Shown piece after piece: positions 1-9,091 of a stretch of 64,000 nt of DNA. The stretch comes from Pseudomonas poae (lineage in GTDB: Bacteria; Pseudomonadota; Gammaproteobacteria; Pseudomonadales; Pseudomonadaceae): assembly GCA_028869255.1 (NCBI GenBank), contig CP110972.1:2981001-3045000 (forward strand), in the 5' to 3' direction. The notes under the pieces were generated by a model that did no database searches, had not been told where the DNA came from, and was given only the letters and a program-made list of their open reading frames with translations. Made by a program: the position numbers and the translations under genes. Numbering within the stretch: the first letter of the stretch is position 1; every line of letters begins with the position of its first letter.

Positions 1-115
1 TGCCGGCGCCCCAGCTGCACATGTACTTGTCACCCTCGCGCAGCTCCCGTGCCTGCACGGCAGCCGCGCCGCCCGCCAATGAGCAGGCGATCAGCATGAT
101 TCCAACAGTGCGCAT
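1..115 (-). CDS. N-terminus of a secreted or lipo-/periplasmic protein (clipped by window edge)
   Basis: Only the first 38 or so codons are present. The start is the ATG at 113-115. The translation begins MRTVGIMLIACSLAGGAAA, a clear Sec signal peptide, with a likely signal peptidase I site around AVQA. The mature part starts with a short charged stretch followed by a cysteine (motif KYMCSWGAG). The family cannot be named from this fragment, and the rest lies left of the window. Downstream (toward higher coordinates) lies a REP-type inverted repeat. Confidence 0.6.
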   Translation of the reverse strand, partial: MRTVGIMLIACSLAGGAAAVQARELREGDKYMCSWGAG

Positions 116-218
116 TTGCTTCCCCACCTAACCACCTGAAAATAAAAGCGATTCTGGCGAGGATTTGGTTACAAAGGGGCCATTAAATTGCCTTCTTACG
201 CAGGAGATTCGCCGCGAG

Positions 219-360
219 TCAATGTGACGAGCGAGCTTGCTCGCGTTGGGGCGCGAAGCGGCCCCTCTTCAGCATGACCGAGTTCATCAGGTAAACCGCG
301 GTGCCTGGTTTTGGGGCCGCTACGCCGCCCAACGCGAGCAAGCTCGCTCGCCACATTGAC
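219..360. repeat. REP-type inverted repeat pair
   Basis: Two near-perfect inverted arms (about 219-251 and 328-360), each containing GCGAGCTTGCTCGCG-like cores, are separated by a GC-rich spacer that itself holds a weaker inverted match. This is the usual form of a paired Pseudomonas REP (REPIN). It fills most of the 116-390 gap between the clipped gene and the TonB receptor, and no gene is seen there. Confidence 0.85.
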
Positions 361-390
361 GGTGCTGGCCACAACAAGCTTGCTCACCGA

Positions 391-2884
391 TCACCACTGA
401 TAGGTCGCACTTGCCTGCACGGTGCGCTGTGAGCCATACCAGCACCACGAGTAGGAATAGCACGACGCGACATACTCTTTATTCGCAAGGTTGGTGGCGT
501 TCAGCGCCAGGCGCAGGTTGTCCTTGAGGTTGGCGATATTCGGGATGTCGTAATGCACCGCCGCATCAAACAGGGTGTAACCCGGCACCTTCAAGGTGTT
601 GGCGGTATCGCCCCAGGACGAACCGACATACCGTGCGCCCGCCCCCACACCAAAGCCCTTGAGGTTGCCATCATGGAAGGTGTAATCGGCCCAAGCCGAC
701 GCGGTGTGGCGCGGCACGCCGTAGGTGGTGGTGCCTTCGACCGGGATCGCCGGGCCTACGCCTTTATCGGTGAGGGGCGCGTACTGCACGGTGCTGTTGG
801 ATTTGCTCGCACGGTTATCCAGGTAGGCATAGGCCGCGGTGATGTCCAGGTTATCGTTGAGGCTGGCCTTGCCTTCCAGTTCAAAGCCACGGGATTGCTG
901 TTCGCCGTCCTGAATGCTGCAACGCCCGTTGCCGCACAGATGGGTGGGGTCCGGGTCCATGGTCGGCACGTTGGACTGGCGCAGGTCGAAAATCGCCGCC
1001 GTGATAAAACTGTTGCTGCCTGGAGGCTGGTACTTGATACCAATCTCGTACTGCTTGCCTTCGGTCGGCTTGAACACCGAGCCGCCGAAACCGGTGCCCG
1101 ACTGCGGGTTGAACGACTCCGAATAGCTGGCATACGGCGCCAGGCCATTATCGAACAGATACACCACCCCTACGCGGCCGGTAAACGCCTTGCTGTCCAG
1201 GGACGATTGACTCTTGGCGCCGGTCCGGATGGTTTTGGTGGTGCTGTCGGTGCTGGCCCAGTCATAACGGCCGCCCAGCAACAGCACCCACTTGTCCCAT
1301 TTCATTTGTTCCTGCAAGTAAACGCCAGTCTGCTCGCTGCGCGAGGTGGCGTCGGTGGCGAACGCTGGCGTGGTCACAGGCGCGCCGTAGACCGGATCGA
1401 AAATATCCAGCGTCGGGCCCACACCATAGCCGGCCTTCGTGTCGGTGCTGGTGTTCTGGTAGTCGAGGCCCATCAACAAGGTGTGCTGCAACGGCCCGGT
1501 ATCGAATTTGGCCTGCACCTTGGTTATCGAGGGTGTAGGCGTCCATATCCACATCGGTGGCGATGGTCGAACGGTTGGAGGTGCGGTAATCCGCCTGGAG
1601 GTTGCTGTTGTAGATGCTCCGGTAAACCCCTTCGGCGCGCAGGTAACGCGCGTTCTGGCGCACGGTCCAGACATCGTTGAAACGATGTTCGAACGCGTAG
1701 CCGAGCGAATAATACTCACGGTCGCTTTTCTCGAAGTTCTTCTCACCGTCGTAGAAGTCCACATCGATCTTGCGCCCGGTCGGGCTGTGCAACACCGACC
1801 CCCAGGCGGGCACCGAACCATAGGACGCGCCCTTGGGGTCCTTCTGGAAATGCCCGAACAAAGTCAGCGACGTGTCATCGTCCGGGCGCCAGGTGAAGGC
1901 GCTGGACAATGACTGACGGCGGGTCTCGGTGTGTTCGACCTGCCCGTCGGCATCGTCGAAAAGGCCGGCGACGCGGTAGGAATATACGCCCTGGTCGTCA
2001 ATCGGGCCGCTGAGGTCGAAGGTGGTGCGCTTCTTGTTGAAGGTGCCGTATTCCACGCCCACTTCATGAAACGGTGTGTCCAGCGGGCGCTTGGTGACCA
2101 TGTTGATCACACCGCTCGGCGTGCCCTGCCCGTACAGCACGGAGGCCGGGCCGCGCAGCACTTCGACACGTTCCAGGTCGAACGCATCTTTTTGCGGTAA
2201 TGCATCACGGCTCGATGGCATGCGCAGGCCGTCAAGGTACGTTGCCGGCGCGAAGCCGCGAATGGTCAACTGGTCAAGGCGCGAGGCGGTGGCACCACGG
2301 GTCTCCGGGACCACGGCGGCGCTGTAGCGCAGGATCTGATTGAGACTCTCGGCGTTCTGTGCGCGCATCTGGTCTTTGGTGACGATGGAGATCGACTGCG
2401 GGGTCTCGATCACCGCGGTGTCGGTCTTAGTGCCCGACAAGCTGCGGGTGGCCACATAGCCGGACACCGGGCCGGTGGGGCTTTCAGCCTGGTACGCACC
2501 GCTGATGGTGGTGGCCTGCAGTTCCATGGCCCCGCCGTTATCCGGGATGGCTTCGAGGCGGTAGCGGTCGGCGGAAATCTTCAGCGCCTGCAGGCCGCTG
2601 CCGGTAAGCAGTTGGGCCAGCGCCACATCGGTGTCGTATTGCCCACTCAGCCCATTGCTGTGCTTGCCACGTGTCAGGCTTGCGTCGAATGCCAGCACCA
2701 GCCCCGCCTGCTCGGCCAGGCTATTGAGCGCCTGGCTCAAGTCACCGGCCGGAATCGAGAAACTGCGTACCGCGCTGCGGCTTTCTGCGGCGAAGGCGGA
2801 TTGAACGGTCAGCAACGGCACGGCGGCAAAAGTCATTGCCACTGACAGGGCCAGTGGATGCAAGGGACGAGCAAGGCGCGACAT
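391..2884 (-). pseudogene. TonB-dependent siderophore receptor (FhuA/FiuA-like), frameshifted
   Basis: This is an outer-membrane ferric-siderophore receptor of about 830 residues. The start ATG at 2882-2884 gives a signal peptide ending near QSAFAAES. It is followed by an STN secretin/TonB domain (about residues 40-110, FSIPAGDLSQALNSLAEQAG), a plug domain (about 150-265, with ETPQSISIVTKDQM and VEVLRGPASVLYGQGTPSG) and a beta-barrel ending in an aromatic residue (TYQW). The reading frame breaks near 1522-1523. The upstream frame ends at ...DAYTLDN, and the next frame resumes KVQAKFDTGPLQH, as if one C of the coding strand had been inserted. The STN domain suggests signalling to an anti-sigma factor, but no sigma/anti-sigma pair is adjacent. 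The substrate is inferred as a hydroxamate siderophore only from general resemblance. The break may be a sequencing error. Confidence 0.85.
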
Positions 2885-2897
2885 GGGAAATCCTGCG

Positions 2898-2914
2898 TAA
2901 TAGAGGTTCTATTA
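2898..2914. promoter_or_regulatory. Perfect 7-3-7 palindrome in the TonB receptor leader
   Basis: TAATAGA-GGT-TCTATTA is an exact inverted repeat lying 14-30 bases upstream of the receptor start codon, so it is in the 5' leader or overlaps the promoter. It does not match the Fur consensus. It could be an operator or a small hairpin affecting translation. The function is inference only. Confidence 0.35.
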
Positions 2915-3133
2915 ACCATGACGGCCATCTCGGGAAATCGGGCAAGGATGCGAGCGATTTTTATTTGAGAGTTTTCCCGCGGCCCTGCTGCAATCAGTTT
3001 TAGCGCTTTTTTATGTAGGTCTCAGAGGGAATTTTTCGCGGTTTTTTCCCTTCGCAGGTCAGCCCTTTCTGATTTTTTCAACCGTTCATCCAGCCGCATC
3101 TACGAGCCGGATAGCTTTCGGCCGTTAGCGCTG

Positions 3134-3895
3134 TTGGAAGGGTTTGGCCCAAAAGAAACCAAGCCGTTCTACTACCAACTCGACCACCTCGGCACCCCAC
3201 AGGAACTCACCAACCCCGAAGGCGAAATCGTCTGGTCCGCCCACTACCGCGCCTACGGCGAAATCGCCCGCCTGGACGTCGGAAAAATCGACAACCCTCT
3301 GCGCTTCCAGGGCCAGTACTTCGATCAGGAAAGCGGGCTGCACTACAATCGCCATCGATACTACAATCCGGATATTGGCCGGTATCTCACGCCGGACCCG
3401 GTGAAGCTGGCGGGTGGGATTAACGCGTACCAGTACGTGCCCAATCCTACAGGGTGGGTGGATCCGCTCGGTTTGAATACGTGTCCGGGCGGGGGTAGTT
3501 GCAAGCAGAGTCCTGGCAATGAAGATCAGGCGTTAAAAGCGAAGGGAGTCAAAGAGGGGCCACTCAATCCAGCGACTTCAGATATTTCACCTCAGATGGG
3601 CTACCACAAGGAAACCTACGCCAGTAAACCGGTGAAACCGGAAGAGGCAGTCCAAAAATGGGATGAGTTTTTAGGTCCAGGGCCACACACCAACACCAAT
3701 CCTCGAACTGGTAAACCCGACCACGACAGGATAGTTTCAAACGACGCGAAAAGAAGTATTCGTTACGGTACTCACGAAATTAACAGTAAGCCGACAAAGC
3801 ACCACTATCATGAGGAAACATGGACCCTAGAGTTAAAAACAAACATTATGAATGTGGACAATACTGTTGTGCGAGTCCCATTGCAGAAGAAATAA
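3134..3895 (+). CDS. Orphan Rhs-core C-terminal fragment carrying a toxin domain
   Basis: The first ~115 residues are the conserved C-terminal Rhs/YD core: YYQLDHLGTPQEL, an F-Q-G-Q-Y-x-D-x-E-[ST]-G-L-x-Y-N-x-x-R-Y-Y motif, and the closing DPLGL motif at about residue 115 that precedes variable toxin tips. In the same frame, Rhs homology (IYEPDSFRPLALLE) extends back to about 3077 without a good start codon; 3134 is only a TTG. So the gene has lost its N-terminal 1000+ residues and is probably a displaced Rhs tip or silent cassette. The ~138-residue tail contains NTNPRTGKPDHDRIVS, RSIRYGTHE and HHYHEETW. The histidine-rich pattern suggests a nuclease-type toxin, but I do not recognise the family. 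A probable immunity gene starts one base after the stop. Confidence 0.7.
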   Translation: MEGFGPKETKPFYYQLDHLGTPQELTNPEGEIVWSAHYRAYGEIARLDVGKIDNPLRFQGQYFDQESGLHYNRHRYYNPDIGRYLTPDPVKLAGGINAYQYVPNPTGWVDPLGLNTCPGGGSCKQSPGNEDQALKAKGVKEGPLNPATSDISPQMGYHKETYASKPVKPEEAVQKWDEFLGPGPHTNTNPRTGKPDHDRIVSNDAKRSIRYGTHEINSKPTKHHYHEETWTLELKTNIMNVDNTVVRVPLQKK

Positions 3896-3896
3896 A

Positions 3897-4280
3897 ATGA
3901 AAATACGAATTATCGAGGCTTTTTCCGACCTCACCACATCGTACGTAACCTTCAGCTCGCTAGCTGGAAGTGGCATAGCGTCATGGAGCGGTATCGCGCC
4001 CAAAGCTGGCGATATCCTGGACGTGGAATTCGACTTGGATGAAATCTTTTCCTGGGGACGAAATATCACGGCCTCTTCTGGTAGAGCCCCACACATCTCG
4101 GTTGTAAACGGTATTACTCAAATTACAGCTGAACTGATCCAAGGCACAGACGAAGAATGTGCAGCATTACAATTCGGCGACTCAATACTTCTTATTGAAT
4201 TGGACGCGCCAATAGCGGAAAAAACCGGGTTTGTAGACGTGAGAACAACCAGAGTCCGCCTTTACCCTACAAACATTTAG
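3897..4280 (+). CDS. Probable immunity protein for the adjacent Rhs toxin tip
   Basis: A 127-residue acidic cytoplasmic protein with no signal peptide or membrane segment. The start is the ATG at 3897, one base after the toxin stop (3893-3895); this spacing implies translational coupling. The sequence (MKIRIIEAF..., with DILDVEFDLDEIF in the middle) matches no family I know. Both it and the toxin tail are lower in GC than the neighbouring genes, as is usual for exchangeable toxin/immunity cassettes. The role is inferred from position directly after an Rhs C-terminal tip, where cognate immunity genes are found. Confidence 0.6.
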   Translation: MKIRIIEAFSDLTTSYVTFSSLAGSGIASWSGIAPKAGDILDVEFDLDEIFSWGRNITASSGRAPHISVVNGITQITAELIQGTDEECAALQFGDSILLIELDAPIAEKTGFVDVRTTRVRLYPTNI

Positions 4281-4286
4281 CCCCCC

Positions 4287-4724
4287 TTACCCCCACGCCA
4301 CCACCAACAACCCCGCCCCCAACACCAAACACAACGGCGAATAAAACCACGTATCCAACCGAGCAAACCGCGACCCACTCACTTTCTTGAAAAACCCCAC
4401 CAACTCCGAATCCCCAATCGCCCTCGCAAACATCACCAGCGCGATCGCGCTGATCCCCCATTGCAGCGCGCCATGGGACACCGCCGAAAAGTACAACCCC
4501 GCCCGCAGGCAGACCAACAGTGCAATCGCCACCAACCCCAGTGCCACCAAAAAAGTACCTAGCGCCGAGGGTTTGAACGCCGGTTTTGGCCCACGGGCGA
4601 ATTCGCCGGGGAGTTGGGGGATGGCGGCGAGGCTGCCGAGTTTGCCGCCGGCGGCCCAGTACAAATGCACCATGCTGATGCAGGTGAAAACCCCGACGAT
4701 CCATCGTGCGATCACAAAGCTCAT
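4287..4724 (-). CDS. Small four-helix membrane protein (DUF3995-like)
   Basis: A 145-residue integral membrane protein with about four hydrophobic helices: near residues 5-25, 55-75, 83-103 and the C-terminal 20-25 residues. The start chosen is the ATG at 4722-4724 (MSFVIARWIVGVFTC), which has a GGGAGAG ribosome site just upstream. Longer frames reaching 5246 would overlap the divergent DUF2946 gene and are rejected. Helix arrangement and length resemble DUF3995 proteins, whose function is unknown. It is divergent from the DUF2946 gene with a 93-base shared promoter region, and convergent with the immunity gene (6-base gap). Confidence 0.7.
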   Translation of the reverse strand: MSFVIARWIVGVFTCISMVHLYWAAGGKLGSLAAIPQLPGEFARGPKPAFKPSALGTFLVALGLVAIALLVCLRAGLYFSAVSHGALQWGISAIALVMFARAIGDSELVGFFKKVSGSRFARLDTWFYSPLCLVLGAGLLVVAWG

Positions 4725-4817
4725 GGCTGGCTCTCCCTGAAAAGGTGCGAAACAGGATAGTCGCCCTGAGATTTTTTGCAGGCATTTCGTCGGCGGCCGA
4801 TGGTAAAGTGCCACCCT

Positions 4818-5207
4818 ATGAAAATCGCCCGTGCCGACCGCTCGCTCATTGCCTGGATGCTCTATTGCTGCGTCCTGTTCAATGTGTTTGCCTGCAGCAT
4901 TGGTCATGGGCAGATGGTGGGGATGCAGCTCAATGGCCTCGGCGGGCAGTTCTGTACCGTGGACCCGCGCACCCAGGCGCCCAAGCCGTCCAACTCCACC
5001 GATGAGAATTTTCCCACGCTGTCCAAGGCGTTCGGCTGCCCGCTGTGCTCCACCGGCGGTATGGGCCCGGCGCTCAATTCCAGCCTGAATGTAGCGGTTT
5101 TGCCGCAACCCCACGCGCCGCCACCGGCGATCATGGCCGCCGCCGACATCCCTGCCCGCTTTACCTGGCCCACGGCCCATCCGCGTGCGCCGCCCGCTTT
5201 TGCCTGA
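4818..5207 (+). CDS. DUF2946 family protein
   Basis: 129 residues with an N-terminal hydrophobic segment (LIAWMLYCCVLFNVFACSIGHG) serving as signal or anchor. Family features are GxxxC-like cysteines, an FGCPLCSTG motif in the middle and a proline-rich tail. DUF2946 proteins are short periplasmic or membrane proteins often found beside TonB-dependent (copper-type) receptor genes; here a TonB receptor starts 94 bases downstream on the same strand. A metal-related role, perhaps copper, is inferred from the family context and the cysteine pairs. The start is the ATG at 4818, chosen because it precedes the hydrophobic N-terminus directly. Confidence 0.75.
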   Translation: MKIARADRSLIAWMLYCCVLFNVFACSIGHGQMVGMQLNGLGGQFCTVDPRTQAPKPSNSTDENFPTLSKAFGCPLCSTGGMGPALNSSLNVAVLPQPHAPPPAIMAAADIPARFTWPTAHPRAPPAFA

Positions 5208-5301
5208 TTTCTGCGCTTTCTGATTTGCACCGACCACCGTTTCCACGAGGAGTACGGGCGGCTGTGCGTTGTTTTCAAGCCAAGTTTTTCAGGATTCAAC
5301 C

Positions 5302-7428
5302 ATGAAACATTTACCTCTGTTGGCGGGCCTGTTCGGCTGCCTGCCTGTCTGCGCCTGGGCCATTGAACTGGCGCCTACCACCATTGATGGCGAACAGGCT
5401 GCCGAACCCGGACTGGCCTTGGACCAGTCCAGCGGCGCGGCCTCAAAACTCGGGCTGAGCGTGCGGGAAACCCCGGCTTCGGTGGCCATCGCCAATCGCA
5501 ATGATATCGAGCGCCATGGCGCCAGGACGTTTCGCGACGCGGCCAACACGTTGCCCGGCGTCAACGCCAGCGCGCCACCGGGTTTTGGTGGGTTTGTGTC
5601 CTATCGCGGATTTACCAGCAGCCAGATCACCCAGATGTTCAACGGAATCAACGTCGCCACGGGCCTGGCTCGGCCGGTGGACGCCTGGATTTATGATCGG
5701 GTGGAACTGGTGGGCGGCCCCTCCTCCCTGATCAACGGTGCCGGCTCGGTCGGTGGCTCGCTCAACTATGTCACCAAGCTGGCCACCCGGGAGGAACAGG
5801 CCGCCGAAGGTCAACTCACCTATGGCAGTTATGACGCGGCCGGCATGGCCTTCGGCGTCAACCACGCCCTGACCGAGCCCGGTGCCGACGTGCAGCATTA
5901 CGCCCGCCTGGATGTCAGCCGCAACGCCAACCACAGCTACATCGACCGCGACCAGCGCGACGCCTGGAGCCTGGCGTTTTCGCTGCTCAGCGACCTCACC
6001 CCCAACCTGTCCCATACCCTGGCGCTGGAATACCAGGATGAACATGAAGACAGCCCCTACTGGGGCACGCCGGTGCTCAACCCCAAGGCCGGCGAGCTGA
6101 AGATCGACAAGCACAACCGTTTCAACAACTACAACGTCACCGATGGCCGTTATGAGCAGCGCACGATCTGGGCACGCTCGATCATCGACTATCGCATCAA
6201 CGACAGCACCACCTTGAAAAATACGCTCTACCACCTGGACAGCCAGCGCGATTACCGCAATCTGGAAACCTACCAGTACAACGCCGACAACAGCGCAGTG
6301 AACCGCTCCACCGCCTACCAGGTGCGCCATCAGGGCGAACAGAGCGGCAACCAGTTCGAGCTGCGCCATGAGGACAACGTGTTCGGCCTCTCGACCACTT
6401 GGTCCGGCGGTTTTGAGTACAAGGTCAACAGCACCACCAACACCCCGCTGAATGTTTCGGGGAACAGCAGCGTGGACCCGAACAACTTTGATCCTGGGCA
6501 CTTCTACGATATCCCGCGAACCCGCGAGCGCTTCGGCAAGGACAAAACCAATGAGGTCACCACCCAGGCATTGTTCGTGGAGAATCGCCTGGGCCTCACT
6601 GATAAACTCTCGCTGCTGACCGGCCTGCGTTACGACGCCATCGACCTGGATGTGACCAACCATCGCGTGGTAACGGCGACCAACCCACGGCACTTCACGC
6701 GCAGCTGGGAACCGGTGACCGGCCGCGTGGGCCTGACTTACCAGTTCATCCCCTCGGCCAATGTGTATGTGCAATACAGCACCGCCGCCGAGCAGCCGAG
6801 TACCACCACTCAAGTGTTTGACGTGTCCACGGGTAAACAATGGGAAGTGGGCAGCAAGTTCGATTACCTCGACGACCGTGGTTCGGCCACGGTTGCCGCC
6901 TACAAAATCGAGCGCAAGGATTTTGCCGTCACCGACCCGCAGGACCCCACCAGCAGCATCCCGGTTGGCGCACAGTCGTCCAGAGGGATCGAGTTCGCCA
7001 GCTCATTGCGCATCACACCAAGGCTGCTGGCGGAAGGCAACTTCGCCTGGGTGGATGCCGAGTACGACGAGTTCAACGAGAAGATCGCCAGCGGCGCGGT
7101 GGTGTCGCGCAAGGGCAATACGCCGACCAACGTGCCCAAGCGCGTGGGCAACCTGTGGCTGACCTATGATTTTGCCGAGGACTGGCAAGGCGGCGTGGAT
7201 GCGCGGTATGTGGCACAGGTGTATGCCGATAACGCCAATACCCAGACGGTGCCAGCCTACACGCTGTTCGGAACATTCCTGCGATACAAAGTGGACGCGC
7301 ATACCTCGCTCACCGGCCGCGTGCGCAACCTGACGAACGAGGTGTATGCGGAGTTTGCCCATGTGTCTCCGGCGTACTATCTGGGGTCGCCAAGGACTTT
7401 TGAGCTGGCGGTACAAACCAGGTTTTAA
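5302..7428 (+). CDS. TonB-dependent siderophore/metal receptor
   Basis: An intact 708-residue outer-membrane receptor. The signal peptide (MKHLPLLAGLFGCLPVCAWA) leads directly to a plug domain without an STN domain: RETPASVAIANRNDIERHG, DAANTLPGVNAS and VELVGGPSSLINGAGSVGGSLNYVTK at about residues 55-175. The beta-barrel ends in the aromatic RF expected for Bam recognition. It probably forms a unit with the upstream DUF2946 gene. The lack of STN means no transmembrane signalling. The substrate is not defined by the sequence; it is a generic siderophore-receptor type and does not look like OprC. A strong GC hairpin (7441-7466) follows the gene. Confidence 0.85.
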   Translation: MKHLPLLAGLFGCLPVCAWAIELAPTTIDGEQAAEPGLALDQSSGAASKLGLSVRETPASVAIANRNDIERHGARTFRDAANTLPGVNASAPPGFGGFVSYRGFTSSQITQMFNGINVATGLARPVDAWIYDRVELVGGPSSLINGAGSVGGSLNYVTKLATREEQAAEGQLTYGSYDAAGMAFGVNHALTEPGADVQHYARLDVSRNANHSYIDRDQRDAWSLAFSLLSDLTPNLSHTLALEYQDEHEDSPYWGTPVLNPKAGELKIDKHNRFNNYNVTDGRYEQRTIWARSIIDYRINDSTTLKNTLYHLDSQRDYRNLETYQYNADNSAVNRSTAYQVRHQGEQSGNQFELRHEDNVFGLSTTWSGGFEYKVNSTTNTPLNVSGNSSVDPNNFDPGHFYDIPRTRERFGKDKTNEVTTQALFVENRLGLTDKLSLLTGLRYDAIDLDVTNHRVVTATNPRHFTRSWEPVTGRVGLTYQFIPSANVYVQYSTAAEQPSTTTQVFDVSTGKQWEVGSKFDYLDDRGSATVAAYKIERKDFAVTDPQDPTSSIPVGAQSSRGIEFASSLRITPRLLAEGNFAWVDAEYDEFNEKIASGAVVSRKGNTPTNVPKRVGNLWLTYDFAEDWQGGVDARYVAQVYADNANTQTVPAYTLFGTFLRYKVDAHTSLTGRVRNLTNEVYAEFAHVSPAYYLGSPRTFELAVQTRF

Positions 7429-7440
7429 CACGCATTACCA

Positions 7441-7466
7441 CAGGAGCCCGGCAAGCCGGGCTCCTG
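7441..7466. terminator. Bidirectional hairpin between convergent genes
   Basis: An 11-12 base-pair stem, CAGGAGCCCGG paired with CCGGGCTCCTG, with a tiny loop. It lies between the stops of the TonB receptor (+) and the betaine-binding protein (-). There is no long T run, so strength as an intrinsic terminator is uncertain. Confidence 0.6.
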
Positions 7467-7483
7467 CACGTGCAGGCGCATTC

Positions 7484-8488
7484 TTATTTGAAGCTCGCCT
7501 CAACCTTCTGCGCCACATCCTCCGTCAACCATGCCTTCCACACGTCAGGATGTTCCTTGAGAAACGCCTGAGCCACATCCCGTGGCGCGCTGTGATTTTC
7601 GCTCATGGTCGCCAAGGCTTTGTTCAGCGGTTCAATCGGAAACTCCACCTTCTCGAAAAACTCGGCTATCTGAGGATGTTCCTTCTGGAACGGCGTGGAC
7701 ACCCCGATGCTCAACTTCGATGCCAGCGACCGTGTGGGCTTCGGATCGGGGTTGTCCGCATCCGTCAGCGTCTTCCAGGCCTCGGCATCAAACGGCGGCT
7801 CTTCCAACTGGATCAACTTGTAACGCCCCATCAGAGGCGTCGGTGACCAGTAGTAGAACAAAACCGGCTTGCCGCGACGGATTGACGAGGCAATTTCAGC
7901 GTCCAGTGCAGCGCCCGAACCGCTGCGAAAGTTCACGTAGCTGTCGTCCAGGCCATAGGCTTTGAGCTTCTGCTTATTGACCACTTCCGAGGTCCAGCCG
8001 ATGGGACTGTTGAGAAAGCGCCCCTTGCCCGGGGACTCCGGGTCCTTGAACACGTCCTTGTAACGCGCCAGGTCCTGCACGCTTTTGAGGTCCGGTGCCA
8101 GCGGCTTGATGCCTTTGGCCGGGTCACCCTTTACCACATACTCCGGCACCCACCAGCCCTCGGTAGCGCCCTTGACCGTATCACCCAGGCCCACCACTTT
8201 GCCCTCGGCCTCAGCCTTGACCCACACTGGGCTGCGGCCGGCCCACTCTTCCGCGATGACCTGGATATCGTTCTTGGCCAGGGCGGTTTCCAGGGTGATG
8301 GTGGTACCGGGCAAGGTGTCGGTAGGCAAGTCATAGCCCTTCTCGACAATCACCCGCAGTACTTCGGTAATCAGACTGCCGCTTTCCCAGTTCAGGTCGG
8401 CAAAATGTACCGGCGCCTCGGCGGCCGAAACCGGCAACGTGGCCATCGACAGCCCCAACGCAGCCAACAGCGTTCTCAATCCTTTCAT
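7484..8488 (-). CDS. Glycine betaine/choline-type ABC transporter substrate-binding protein (ProX/OpuAC family), orphan
   Basis: A 334-residue periplasmic binding protein. The signal peptide (MKGLRTLLAALGLSMATLPVSAAEA) is followed by an OpuAC-type domain beginning HFADLNWESGSLITEVLRVIVEKGYD. Conserved features include ALAKNDIQVIAEEW and GRGKPVLFYYWSPTPLM-like segments that supply ligand-cage aromatic residues. The family binds quaternary amines such as glycine betaine, choline or carnitine for ABC import. No permease or ATPase gene is adjacent, so it probably feeds a core transporter elsewhere, as the Pseudomonas orphan binding proteins CaiX and BetX do. The ligand cannot be set from sequence alone. 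Confidence 0.85.
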   Translation of the reverse strand: MKGLRTLLAALGLSMATLPVSAAEAPVHFADLNWESGSLITEVLRVIVEKGYDLPTDTLPGTTITLETALAKNDIQVIAEEWAGRSPVWVKAEAEGKVVGLGDTVKGATEGWWVPEYVVKGDPAKGIKPLAPDLKSVQDLARYKDVFKDPESPGKGRFLNSPIGWTSEVVNKQKLKAYGLDDSYVNFRSGSGAALDAEIASSIRRGKPVLFYYWSPTPLMGRYKLIQLEEPPFDAEAWKTLTDADNPDPKPTRSLASKLSIGVSTPFQKEHPQIAEFFEKVEFPIEPLNKALATMSENHSAPRDVAQAFLKEHPDVWKAWLTEDVAQKVEASFK

Positions 8489-8620
8489 GCCTTAGCACCT
8501 CGCGATATCGCAGCCAACAGCGGACGGCTTTGCTGCCTATGCGCGAAGCCTCTGAATAGTTAAGTCAACTCAACTGTAGTAGAGGTTCCGGGAGATAAGA
8601 ATGTACAGGGTGTTTATGAA

Positions 8621-9091
8621 TCACTCGCTGGCCTTGAAGGTCACCAGTTCGCCCTTGCGCCACTTGGCGGCCTTGCCGGTCACGGCTTTGAGGGTTTTGG
8701 TGAGGCCTTCCTGCAGCTGCTCATTGGCGGCAAACACCAGCATCACGCTGTGGCCTTCCTTGAAGACGATGCCCTGGCCCTCGGCCGAAGAAACAAAGGC
8801 GTATTCGCCCAAGCCATAGACCGTCAACTTGATGTCACGAAACTTCAATTCAAACTTGCCGCCTTCACGGCTGGGCAATACCGCCGCGCGAAAGTGATCA
8901 CCCACTTTCAGTTCAAGGCGTGGTTTGTCATCGACCACCAACGCCGCTTGCGTATCGATTTCGGCGATATAGATGCCTTCCGGCGTCTGCTCAGTGATGT
9001 AAACAAAACGGGATTGAAACTGTTTGACCAACTTTGCGCGCAAATCACCCAGCACGAACAACGCGTGCATATCCAGATTACTGACTGCCAA
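8621..9091 (-). CDS. Conserved Pseudomonas protein of unknown function
   Basis: 156 residues, soluble, no signal peptide. The predicted fold is beta-rich: alternating hydrophobic strands such as SRFVYITEQTPEGIYIAEID and GKFELKFRDIKLTVYGLGEYAFVS, with a lysine-rich C-terminus (GKAAKWRKGELVTFKASE). The start at 9091 is a TTG with a GGGGGCG ribosome site; an in-frame ATG 21 bases inside is the alternative. I do not recognise a family. It stands alone, with a 380-base gap upstream. Confidence 0.55.
   Translation of the reverse strand: MAVSNLDMHALFVLGDLRAKLVKQFQSRFVYITEQTPEGIYIAEIDTQAALVVDDKPRLELKVGDHFRAAVLPSREGGKFELKFRDIKLTVYGLGEYAFVSSAEGQGIVFKEGHSVMLVFAANEQLQEGLTKTLKAVTGKAAKWRKGELVTFKASE

Noticed and set aside
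756..1148. Overlapping frame within the frameshifted TonB receptor
   Set aside because: Barrel motifs of the receptor lie in the other frame; this frame is Arg/Pro-rich and has no homology signature.
3897..4280. Immunity gene as part of a longer ORF beginning at 3852
   Set aside because: That start lies inside the toxin gene; the ATG one base after the toxin stop is the natural choice.
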